A stretch of DNA of 64,000 nt from Allacma fusca (Eukaryota; Arthropoda; Collembola; Symphypleona; Sminthuridae): assembly GCA_947179485.1 (NCBI GenBank), contig OX359247.1, forward strand, positions 34,448,801-34,512,800, in the 5' to 3' direction. A program made the position numbers and the translations under genes. The notes beneath the pieces were generated by a model, which saw nothing but the letters and a program-made list of their open reading frames with translations, made no database searches and was not told the origin of the DNA. Below, piece by piece: positions 10,708 to 21,612 of the stretch (its first letter is position 1; every line of letters starts with the position of its first letter).

Positions 10708-12819
10708 TTAATTAGCTCGACCAGTGAGGCTATAGATTTGAGTGGTATACTTTGTTGCCTCAACTCTCCGACTCTATTGTATCTATAGAAATGTGTTGTT
10801 GACTATGACAAAAGTTGTCCTTCTGCTACCTACCTCTTCCCCCCCTCACTACACTGTCTAATGTCCGCGGACAGAATCAGGAAAAATTCCTCAATTTTGA
10901 GGATTGAAATCACGTACACACTTGTTATACTCTTGAACACACGCAATAACTACTTAACTTGCAACTTCAGAGACAATTCTCAGACTAAACTCAACATCCA
11001 GAGACTGCTGTACTTTATCACTTTGCCTCGAAAAGGAAAAATTTTGTTTGGACAATAACAAGTCGAGTAATTACTATTCCATGACTGTAGGAATGGAAAT
11101 GCAATCTTTCGAAATGGTTGGGGCTCAACGAAATCACCCCTAGGAAGATTACTAGGGTTTTATCTTGTATATCTCTCCCTCATACAAGTATTTCAAATTA
11201 AAATTATCCAGAAAATGTACTATGTCAGTGGAGATATTTGTAATTTATATTCATTAGCTTTGAATATGCATATGTTCAGGGAAAGCAATGTTGTTTTTAA
11301 CGTAACTATGTAAGTACGTTCTGTCTAAACTTTCGTATTTGTAAGCAACTTGGGGCAAGAAGAAAAAAATTAAGCGTAAGGACATTATATCCCTGTTCCT
11401 ATTAGTGTGAATGCATGACTGTGTTAAATAAAAAGTCTAAACACACATTATCTTCAGTAAATGCAAACTCCATCAATCAACTATATAACTGCATCAATTG
11501 AGCTAAATTACATGGAACATTAAGCAATTACATCCATCATTTCTAATAAAAGACTGCATGAAGAATAGTTCACCCGAATTAAATTATAAGACTGTATTTA
11601 TGACGTCACTTTATTAATCAAACCTTATATGAACAGACATTTCGGAGCTTTGAGCATTGTTGAAATTTATTTGATAAGAGCTTGAACATCATTTCAGGAG
11701 ATGAGACAAAGTAATTACTAAACTGTGGTTTATGACTTTTCCTTGCATACAGATGGTCTTTGCATTGGCTCATTTCTCCCAAATTTTATGTACGTATGTA
11801 TACTCTGTAGTAACAAACTGTAGTTCTTGTGTAGAAAAACCTGCGTGTGAAATCTCCAGTTACATAAATGATTGCGTGCTGGAGTTGCAGTTTATTGTAC
11901 TATTGTGGTAGGCATAGGTGATGTCAAAGAAAGCAACAATAAATCCATCTCTATTACTTTGATACATGTATGTACCGATAGATATCTATATCCATGAATA
12001 TTTTAATATTATATTTACATCTTCATATGAAATGCTAAATGTTTGGATTGGCTGTAGCTCTTGTAGCTCGTTGCAGAGTTGTCACTCAGGAGCATACAAC
12101 AAAAACAAAAGATAGGTTGAAAATCAATTTCATAGTAATGACATGTGTGCATGTAAATACTTCTCTAATTCAATGTTTAGGAAAGTACTTAATAAGAGTT
12201 ACAGGTAATTTACTTGAACACAATGTATGTATGTACATATAGATATATATGAGCCAGAATAAAGACTGGAATGGTAATAACCAGATGAGTTTTTTTTTAA
12301 GACAAAAATATCAGTCACTACTGCTATGTACAATCTTCAGGTTCAGATAACAATTTGATGTGATCCACCTTGAAAAATTTTCTTCTTGAGTCTGTTGATC
12401 GGCTAAGTGTACGGAGAGCTGCAACCCCTAGGAAATAAAGACTCAATTATCCCCTTTATGACAATGTATACACACAGGTAGGATACTTTAACCTTGAATA
12501 TAATTTTAAGAACTAGAAGAGACGTGTAGCCTTTTGCAATGGTGCAAAGAAGTTTACAACCCTCAGATGAGCAAATTTACGACCCGAGTCTATTACTATT
12601 GGTAGCCCCGCTGTACTCCCTTTCTTCCATTTCAGTCACATCTTACGTGCTTGGAGTATCTATACAAATACTTAAGGATAATAAATTGAGAAGTTGCGAA
12701 AAAATCCAGCTAATTTTAAAACTATCCAACATTTGAGCAAGAATAATTTAGTGGTACCTGTCGTCATGAATTTACCTGGTGCCTCTTACATTGTGGTTGA
12801 GTTTTTAAAATAAGAAAAA
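10708..12819. other. Intergenic, divergent promoters expected
   Basis: A 2.1-kb AT-rich spacer between the 5' ends of the minus-strand SEC14-like gene and the plus-strand modular protease, so it should contain both promoters. Short open frames (for example 12039-12242 and 12539-12736) lack recognisable domains and good splice partners. I see no repeats of note. Confidence 0.4.
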
Positions 12820-15800
12820 ATGAGTACTTTCCACGTGGCTTGTGGCTGGCTTTCTCCAGTGATAACAATAGTTGTGGTCATTCTCGTGAGCCTCTCTCTC
12901 AGTGAGTTGAACATCAGCCAGTTTACTGGAATAGAAAAATGTGGTATTATTGAACCTGTCCCTGGTGATGCTCGGACGTTGATGCCATGGAACATTGCTA
13001 TTTTCAAGAGGACAAAGTCCGATCTAAAGTTCATTACTTCAGGAGTCCTGATTAGTCCTTCAGCAGCGCTTGTGGTTTTTCGTGGTGTTTATGGTGATCC
13101 TCCTGGAAAAGGCAAACGTTATTACATTCCTCCGGCGGAGAGTTTTTTAGTAGTTGCCGGACTCAATTCCACTTCTTTGAGACAAGTTGACAGATACACT
13201 CAGTTTGCAGAGGTAAAATGATTTGATGGAAATTAATTGCTGTGTATGCAAAATCCATTTTCAAAAAACCTGAAACCTGAAAAAACCTTCCTTTTGAATA
13301 ATCTGGGAATTATGCATTACCCATAATGCTTTTTTTACATGTATGTTTACATGAATTTTAGGTTAGTTACATCCTTCCTTACAATGGTCATGAAGAAGGA
13401 AACCAGAATTTCCATTTTTGGCTGTATCATCTGACCAAACCATTAAATTTTAGCACACCCTACGTAAAAGCCCCATGTCTTCCATTTTTCCTCCGTGGAC
13501 TGCCCAGTTCCTGGCGGTTAAGGCACGGTGGCTTCGTCCAAGCCACAACTTCTTCAAGTGGGGAGCCCATTCATGTCTTGAAAGTTTCGGATGCTAAAGC
13601 ACTGTCGGACCAAAACTGTGATAGAATTTTCAAAAAGAAATATGTCAATAGCACTACTTCTGAGCATATTTGGTGCTCTGGATTGCAAATAAGTACACAA
13701 CACGTTTTAGAGATCTTTAAAGAACTTCTTCCGTACGCTATTTTATAATGAGAGCATTTCTTTAATGATTATGTTGTTTTTGCAGGCAGGGACGACACAG
13801 ATCAACTGTGTTTAACTCACGGATCTGTTTTGGTAGCTAACCTTCTACATCGATATTTTCTGGCAGGAGTAACTGCTTTGATCCCAGATTTACAAAGTAA
13901 TCATGGCCGCTGTAATCAGCATACTGTCTACTTAAATGCCCGAATTCAGAGTCACTATGAATGGCTTGTTCGGAACACAAAGTGAGTCTTATTTTTAATT
14001 AGCATACATTTATTTCCGAGTTTATCTGCATGATGCTCTTGAGCTGAAAGAATAACTCATCGTCAGCTGGGAGTGTTTTTATTTTGTGAATCGATTCCAT
14101 TATATTTATTGTTAGTTGTGGCCCACACCAGTTCTCCTGCTACAATACTACTTGTCTCCCGTTGAGCAGTGTATGTAACCGAGTTCCCAACTGCCCTGGT
14201 GAGGATTTATCAGATGAAGATCCAATATTCTGTAATGCCCAGAACAGATGCAAGGGCCCACAAGATATGTCCTGTGGATTAAATGGGAAATGTTTAGCAC
14301 CTCACAAGATTTGCGATGGGAATTTGGACTGTGATGACAGGTCGGATGAAGCCCCTCAAATTTGTAGTCTAAATGTTTCAGCACTACCCACCATTTCTGC
14401 AGGTAACGACAGAAATTCTCATATGATGGGCAAGGTGGAACCACAAATAGATATTCGCAGAGGAATAACTCCAATACGTTACAAGAGACCCTGGGAATGC
14501 TTACCACTACCTGTTTCAGAGGTAATTTTTATTGAATTTAGACTTTCACTGTTCGAAATAAATTTTATTTTGGAGCTTCAATAATAAATATAGAAGCTTC
14601 AATAGGTCACTATCCTGGCTCTTGGTCTCTACGCTGTTATTGGAAATTAGAGTGCTAGTACAAGATTGGGTGAGCAAGTGTAAACAACAGTATCCTTGGT
14701 GTTTCAGGGAACGGTATTGCAGTGTCAGCTCCATGAAACTAATGAAACAATTAAATGTGAGGATGCTACCGAAAATACTGTTGCTACCCTATCCTGCGAT
14801 AAATATTACTCTCCGAAGTTCAAGGTTTCCACAGTACAAATGAGATGCACTGCTGGTGGGAATTGGATGCCATTTCGGCGCTTTGCATGTGAAGCAAGTA
14901 TAGAGAACACAATAATTTTTAAAAAATAGGAATATGTATATATGTATAACCATTTATTTTGTCAATTTTACCTGTAAGTAAAGACGATTCAGTTTGGATG
15001 TTACTCACTTGTTTCTATAGATTGTGGGATTCTAACTACTGAGGTGACTTCATTAATTACTCATGCTATGGAAGCCAATAGAAAGAACGCTTTCCCTTGG
15101 TATGCTGCCATTTTTCGGGAGACGCAACCCGGACGACCCAAATTCCATTGTGGGGCTTCATTAATTGAGAAAAATGTCATCCTTACAGCAGCACATTGTG
15201 TAGAGGATATTCAGCGACAGCCTTACACTTTGAGCCAGTTCAAAGTTGTGTTAGCTCCTGTTAGCTCAAATTTTGAGGATAACATAGAAGATCAGTTAGC
15301 TGAAATTCATACTGTATGTTTTTTGTGCTTCGTTTTATTAATGCTTTCTACTTTAGAAATGCACTACACCATAAATGCATGCTTTTCTTCACATTGTTGT
15401 TTTTTATAAAAATTTGTAATTTTGATATTTGTAGATAAAGCAAGTTCGGATTCCTCTGTTATACGACTTCAAACAGTTAATGAGTGATATTGCTATAGTA
15501 GAATTATCTAAACCAGTAGGTTTTAGCCGGTATATTAGACCGGTCTGCTACCTATATAAAAATTCTCTGATAAACCCGAATATTGATCAACTCGGGAAGG
15601 TTGGGCGTTTTTTTATTTGTTATATACATGCGTTTCGCCATTATCAGAATTTTTAATTTTAATGATTCACTTATCTTTGTGTATATGTGCTCCTTCGGTA
15701 GGTTGCGGGGTTTGGTTACGACGAGACTGGGGAAATTTCATACGCTTTGAAGTACGCAAATTTGCCTATTGTAAGCCCTTTAAACTGTCAAAGATTGGTC

Positions 15801-16250
15801 ACAACTGACTTGCCATCTTCTACATTCTGCGCCGGATACAATAACGGTAGTTTTATACGATAATAATTATTGCAAGCAACCAATTTAATGTTAAAGCTCG
15901 AAGCGCTTTTGATCGTGATACAAGTATTATTGTCCAAACTGCCTTACAGGAACAGCCTTGTGCAATGGTGACAGTGGAGGGGGCATAGTATTTGTTGAGA
16001 AGGATTCCAATTATGAAAGATATTATTTAAAGGTAAGAAAATTAGGAGTACATATTGTGAGGAAATGCTGAGTTTAATGAGTATTTAAATTGACAAAAAT
16101 TTCGTCTCTTCTTTTTAGGGAGTTGTTAGTGCTGGAGCCAGCTCACAGCCTCTAAGCAAGTCGTGCAGTGCCGATAGATACTCAATATTCACAAACGTGG
16201 ACGCATTCCGTAGGTGGATTTTGGAAACCCTGGAAGCAATTGAGGCTTGA
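12820..16250 (+). CDS. Modular serine protease: pseudo-protease, 2 LDLa, CCP, trypsin-fold protease
   Basis: Ten exons: 12820-13212, 13362-13692, 13786-13981, 14116-14521, 14708-14897, 15021-15313, 15435-15599, 15702-15846, 15950-16032 and 16119-16250. Phases agree, giving 777 residues. A hydrophobic stretch (residues ~12-28) is a signal peptide or membrane anchor. Residues ~40-305 form a chymotrypsin-fold domain without its triad. Two LDLa repeats (~308-386, DGNLDCDDRSDE in the second) and a CCP/sushi module (~436-503) follow. The C-terminal protease keeps His~564 (TAAHC), Asp~621 (SDIAIV) and Ser~715 (GDSGG). Before the serine the pocket reads ALCNGDS, so the trypsin-type Asp is absent. LDLa-CCP-protease order recalls insect ModSP/HP14, which start Toll and melanisation cascades; that role is inference. 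It converges with UTP3, 320 bp between stops. Confidence 0.88.
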
Positions 16251-16569
16251 ACCCCTCGTAGTAATTTTCTACCCTGCTGTTGTGAAAAACAGCGAATCCA
16301 GTAAAGCTTATTTTTATTACATTGATTCGTTAAGGAATATTTATTCTTGGTGACTTGAGCGAATCATTTATGTACTTATTTCTAATTGCTTAAATTACTC
16401 TTGTTAAAAGATTCAATCGTAGTAAAATGTATTTAGCTCAACGTAAAATGTTGTTATTATTTCCTAAATCGTTTTTATTGAAATACAATAATAGTGTAAA
16501 ATCAAAGATCCACCAAGTAGCGTACTCTTCTTACAATAAACAAACAAAACTTTGGAAAACACACGAGTT

Positions 16570-18594
16570 CTACTTGAACTTGATACTCTTGGTGACATTG
16601 GATTTGATTCCGGACATTTCTCCTCCATACCTCTGTGTTTCTGTTCTTGGAGTACGTATCTACAAACAGATCAAGATCAAAATAATAAATTTACGAAATA
16701 CATAATTCATTTTAGTTGATTTTAAGTATTTACGGGGGCATGTTCATGTTATACGAGATTTGATTTGTAATTACCTGTCCCTTCCTTCGAATTTTCGCCT
16801 TGCGAAACTTCTCGCGATGCTTAACACGTGGATTACGTTGCTCCTTTTTGCGTTTAGGCATCAAACCCTTATTTTTAGCCATTTCATAAGTAATCTTTCG
16901 TTTCTCAGCTTCTGTTCCTAGCAGGCCAACTCCCAGTTCAGGTTCAACGTTATCAAGTTTGTCGGCTGATGACTCCAGGTTTGTAGAAAATCCTTTATTT
17001 TTAATGCTTGTCGGTCGATCTCCAACCAAGACATCATTGAATTCTGTTTTCGCTAATTTTTTAACATCAAACAGCTTAAGTTCGTCAATAAGCTTTCGAT
17101 ACTGCAGAATTTTTTTAATGGAGGGGTGTCCTGCACAATTTTGCGGGTTGGAAGAACGTTGGTACAAGAAAAACGAAATGTTCACACAGTAACTGAAAAA
17201 CGAATAAACACATATGAACAGAATTATTCATACCACCGCATCTTATTAAAATGCTAGTAATTAAAGCATTAAAAACGCGTTAAATTATATAAATCTAAGA
17301 ATTAGTCGCATATTATTCCGAATGTCAACAGCTCAAAATAATTACTTCATTAACAGATGTTGTTTAGTCTCGTAAAACTTTTTTAAAACTGGTCGGGTTT
17401 CACTCTTCAAAATTTGCTTTAAACCTGTCAATTCTTCGCCATAATCTGTAATGTGAGAATTTATTTATAAACATGACGGTATCAATATAAAAGAATAAAT
17501 ATTCAGATCTACATATATTCTATATACATACCATTATTAATTTTCTGATATTCAAGCGAGCAAGTCTCACCTTTAAGTTCTTCAAGCAAATGAGGAATTT
17601 CAGGACACTCCCTCTCAACTAATTTTCTTTTTTCACTCACACTCAAACTATCCAGATCAAGTTTAAGATATTCCTTCCCAGTATCTTTTCTCTTAGCCTG
17701 ACTCGACTCCTTCACAGGCAAAAAGTCCATGAAATCCGACTCGTCCAGTTCTGCTGTCAGACGCTTTTGTATAGCTTTAGCTTCTTCTTCTTCCAGCTGA
17801 GCCCGCTCAGCATCTTCACCTTCCATTCCACCAAAATCTTGATCAACATAATCAGTACTATGAAATGTCCTTGCTTTCTTGCCCCAAGCCCGACTGTCAG
17901 GAATGCGGTCGCCGTCTTTTTCCTTTTTTCCAAACACATCTTCATCATTATCGTCTTCATCATCATCATCATCATCTTCATCATCTTCGTTCATATCCTC
18001 GTCAGAGTCGAACGTAGGGCCATCATCGTCTTCCTCTTCCGATTCTAAGTTCAACCCGTACACTTCCTGTCACACCGAATTAATCCTTCCTTATCCAATT
18101 AGCACTTCATAACATTATGCTCCCATAATTAAAATGTGCCCAACACTAAGGTTGACTCGTTGCAAGAACTACTACCTGCTCATTGTCATCCTCATCCTTA
18201 GACTTCCCCGATTTTTTGCCTTTTTTCAGCAAGGCTTCATCCTTCTCGGAGTGATATCTCCCGATCTCATCATCCAAGATCGCTTCAAGTTCCCCCTCCT
18301 CCTCGTCCGAAGAAGCTGCATTTTTTAATGCATTCACAGGGTTTTTAGACTTCTTGAAACCCACTCGCCTGGTAATTTTAAATATTTAACCATTACTATT
18401 TACCATAAATAACAACAACATACAAGCCACAAATTCACCAACAATTTGACCGCTTACCAATTTTAAACTAACTTCATCATAAATTAAATGTTCTCTAGTA
18501 TTATCAAAACTTGTCCCTCATAAGATAACCGCTTTCTATAGTCATTCTATGAAATAAATAAAAATATTGTTAATTCTTCTTACCTTTTCCCCAT
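16570..18594 (-). CDS. Utp3: SAS10/UTP3, small-subunit processome protein
   Basis: Six exons in transcript order: 18594-18584, 18368-18176, 18066-17532, 17445-17346, 17192-16775 and 16659-16570. Phases agree, giving 448 residues. The first exon is only 11 bp (MGK plus two bases). Residues ~84-120 are very acidic (runs of D and E), as in SAS10 proteins. A Sas10/C1D-type domain spans ~240-330 (PHLLEELKG, LMNYCVNISFFL, HPSIKKILQYRKLI). The basic Sas10 C-terminal domain ends the protein (PRVKHREKFRKAKIRRKGQ, then RYGGEMSGIKSNVTKSIKFK). The family acts in the nucleolus on 18S rRNA maturation within the U3 snoRNP/SSU processome. The plus-strand Ser-rich and Phe-rich open frames opposite the acidic tract are only its shadow. 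Confidence 0.93.
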
Positions 18595-19693
18595 TACAGT
18601 AACAACAATGTAATCGTTACTACCGTCGAAAAAAACTCAATTTAAACGAAGGCTTTAAGGATACTCGAATTGGAGCTTCAACTTGGTTGACGTATAGCAC
18701 AAAAAGTTTACGTATAGTTACTTACAGACCACTGAATTAATTGTCGTAATTAATTATTATAGAAATTTGAGGCAGCAGCAGCACATGTCTAAAGTGTTTT
18801 TCTTTTTTGCCATGTGACAATTTCAAAATTTGCCGCTCTTAATCAAGTACCAAATAATAACCATTGAAAAATATATGCGGTTAATAATTGATGCTGCTTG
18901 CTGCTAAAGTTGAACTTGAAGGTGTCGCTCCAGGTCTTGACAATTTATTTGACTTATGTTGAATACTTAATTATATCATTCTACAATAATTATTGTTATT
19001 ATTACGAATTGTGCTCTAATTTATTCGTTTCGCTTTGTTTTGTTCTCTTAGAAAATAAACAAACAGTATCAATGTTAGTTTGTTTTGCTCACCAAGTTTT
19101 GTTTTGCTTTATTTTTTAAACAACCCGGATTGATACAAAAAAGTCCCTATTATTTTATTCTAAGGATCTAGAAAACATTCGAATTTGTCAAACTGGCTTG
19201 TATTTTAGTACTACAGTATGTAGTGAGTGCAGAGGCCAAATGATCTACATGCTATGTTTTTGTATAGTATAAAATTTATTTTGCCTTCCCATCGACAACG
19301 CAGTAGTTGATTAATTTTAGGTGGATATGCCTTACTGATCCCGTATAAAATAAGCATCATACAAATTTTTTTTTAGTTTTTAGGAGGCTCATTTTAATAA
19401 ATCATGTTGTACCTGCCCACCGCAGGATTTAAGCAATGCCAATATTTTATACCTGGGGGAAAATAGCAAAAACATCTTGGTGCTGGAGATTTTTAATTCA
19501 TTGGTAATCTCGTGAGAAATCGAGAGAGGGTCTGCAATTTTGTGAGTTAGGGTTTTTTTCTGGATTACTTGTTAGTATTAACACAAATAATTAGAAAAAA
19601 AGTAAGAAGCCTTTTATTTATCATGGAGTCCGGGTCATTCTTGTGACCTCGGAAAATTAAGTGAGATCACGTATATATAATAACTAGCAAATA
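18595..19693. other. Intergenic, UTP3 upstream region with a TE remnant
   Basis: Should contain the UTP3 promoter close to 18600. A degraded transposon end is present at 19009-19130. Nothing else is recognisable. Confidence 0.4.
19009..19130 (-). repeat. Degraded end of the same hAT-like family as 19702-21604
   Basis: The segment starting tgctctaatttattcg and ending near aacaacccgg aligns closely with the reverse complement of the right end of the 19702-21604 element (from 21604 back to about 21480), sharing the succession gttttgttctctt, gttttgctcacc/gttttgttcacc and ttttttaaacaa/ttttttgaacaa. No partner end or target duplication is visible, so this is an old solo fragment. Confidence 0.6.
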
Positions 19694-19701
19694 CGTACAC
19701 A
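19694..19701. repeat. Target-site duplication, left copy
   Basis: cgtacaca, identical to 21605-21612, abutting the TIR of the 19702-21604 element. Confidence 0.85.
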
Positions 19702-21604
19702 TAGTGCTGTAATATTGTTTGCATTTTGTTTGTTCTTTTGTTCAGTTCTTGTTTTTTGAACAAAACAAAACAAACAAAATCAGTTTTCGAAAAAACAAAA
19801 CTAGAACAAAACAAAACCGCGATAAGATAAAACAAAACTATAACAAACAAACCACCACAACAGCGGGTAATAACCTTTTCAAACTTGAGTTTGGAAAAGT
19901 GCCCCAAAATAACATGACCTCAAATCGACGTGAGTGAGTGACAAATAGATACATGACCTCAAATTGACCTGAGTGAGTGACAAATAGATACATGACCTCA
20001 AATTGACCTGAGTGAGTGACAAATAGATACATGACCTCAAATCGACGTGAGTGAGTCACAAATAGCAACATGACCTCAAATTGACGAATTGACCTGAGTG
20101 AGTCACAAATAGATACATGACCTCAAATCGACGTGAGTGAGTCACAAATGGCAACATGACCTCAAATTGACCTGAGTGAGTCACCAATAAATACGTGACC
20201 TCAAATTGACCTTAGTGAGTCACAAATAGATACATGACCTCAAATTGACCTGATTCGCAAAAAATATCAACATGATTTCAAATTCATCTTACAGTATTGA
20301 GTCACAGATAGTAACATGACCTCAAATTGACCTCAGTGAGTTACAACAAGTTCCTTGACCTCAAATTGACCTCAGTGGGTCACAAGAAATTCCATGACCT
20401 TAATTTGGCCTCAATGGGTCACAAGAAATTCCATGACCTTAATTTGACCTCAGTGGGTTACAAGAAATTCCATGACCTTTATTTGACCTGTGGGCTACAA
20501 GGAGTTCCTCATTTTTCGATGGGTCATAAGAACTCCCATGGCCTTAATTTGACCTTTGTGGGTTATTAGTAGACCCATGACCTTACATACACTTTATAAT
20601 AAATCTCAAATAACATCATAATGACCATTAGGAGCTATTGAAGTGCACGGTTTTATTTACATTTATACTTTGAAACGCTGGTCTTAAGTAAGGTCAACGA
20701 AATCTTTGCACTATTTACAGATGTTTAAGCCCAATCTAAAGTTATTGAACAACGCGTAACTTAGAATGCCTACTTGAGGTCAATAGAGTAATTAATTATT
20801 ACCTGCTATGACCATAACCTGTACTGATATTAGATGTTTGGGTACATCGGATATTGTAAATGAGAGCAATTTCTGTTGGACACCAGTAATTACTTATTGT
20901 TAGTTGGATAAATGTCACCTCCACTGCTGAAATTCGATTTTGTTTTGTTGTTTTTAATAAAATGCAGGATGACTTGGATGCTAAATTTTAAATTTGATTT
21001 GATCCCAAAATGTTGAAACTAGTCAGACTGTGAGTAGACAGGATGGCAGAAATAAAAGAGACCTAAGCAATCCAAAAAAAAACAATTAAGGTAATTAATT
21101 CAATCAAGTCTTCGGGCGAACCCAAAACGATGCGTATCGGTAGCACTAGGTAAACCCCACCACAATCGTTTGTTCATATATTATGTCTATACATGCGGTC
21201 ATATCAGGTCTTGTGGAAGTATGGAATTACACTACACCTTACACTCCTAGAAACTATCAACAGAAGTTTTAATGATTGTATTAAATAAGAGTTGTAAAGC
21301 ATATCCGCCTAAAATTAGTTAAAGCCCGTTTTTTTTGGTTTTAACGTCCTTTGTGAAGGGACCAAATTTACACGAATCAACTTCTATATGCTCTATTACT
21401 AATTTACGGCAATCAATTTCACAAATTTCTAACATCTTCTACATCGGTAGAACAAAACAATATGGATTGTTTTTTGAACAATACGGATTGTTCAAAAAAC
21501 AAAACAAAACAAAACTCGGTGAACAAAACAAAACTCAAATTGTTCTAGTTTTGTTCATTTCCGAAGAGAACAAAACAAAACAAAACGAACAAATTACAGC
21601 ACTA
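19702..21604. mobile_element. Non-autonomous hAT-like transposon carrying a tandem array
   Basis: A 1,903-bp element with termini tagtgctgtaat (19702-19713) and attacagcacta (21593-21604) and perfect 8-bp flanking duplications cgtacaca (19694-19701, 21605-21612). TAGTG start plus 8-bp duplication fit hAT. The ends (about 19715-19850 and 21440-21590) are rich in gttttgttc/gaacaaaac repeats. Inside, 19912-20590 is a tandem array of ~39-bp units; 20600-21440 is unique AT-rich DNA. There is no transposase frame. Confidence 0.87.
19912..20590. repeat. ~39-bp tandem array with DR5-like nuclear-receptor motifs
   Basis: About 16 units begin near 19914, 19951, 19990, 20029, 20069, 20116, 20155, 20194, 20233, 20272, 20316, 20356, 20393, 20431, 20470 and 20537. 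The core of most is tgacctcaaattgacct: two TGACCT hexamers five bases apart, which on the other strand is AGGTCA-N5-AGGTCA (DR5). In the first half the core is followed by gagtgagtcacaaatag, often containing TGAGTCA, an AP-1 consensus. In the second half (from ~20316) the unit changes to cagtgggtcacaagaaattc, adding a GGGTCA half-site in everted orientation. Some units are degenerate (cgacgt for tgacct). Motif matches are seen directly; binding is inference. Confidence 0.85.
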
Positions 21605-21612
21605 CGTACACA
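21605..21612. repeat. Target-site duplication, right copy
   Basis: cgtacaca, the right-hand partner of 19694-19701. Confidence 0.85.

Noticed and set aside
12539..12736. Short hydrophobic frame upstream of the modular protease as its first exon
   Set aside because: The 12820 ATG already gives a signal/anchor segment, and no donor joins the upstream frame in phase.
17767..18112. Plus-strand Ser-rich and Phe/Ile-rich open frames
   Set aside because: They are the complement of the Asp/Glu-rich tract of UTP3, which has a full spliced model on the minus strand.
19912..20590. Regularly spaced ~39-bp repeats resembling a CRISPR array
   Set aside because: There are no unique spacers between repeats; the whole unit repeats. 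It lies inside a TIR transposon in a eukaryotic genome.
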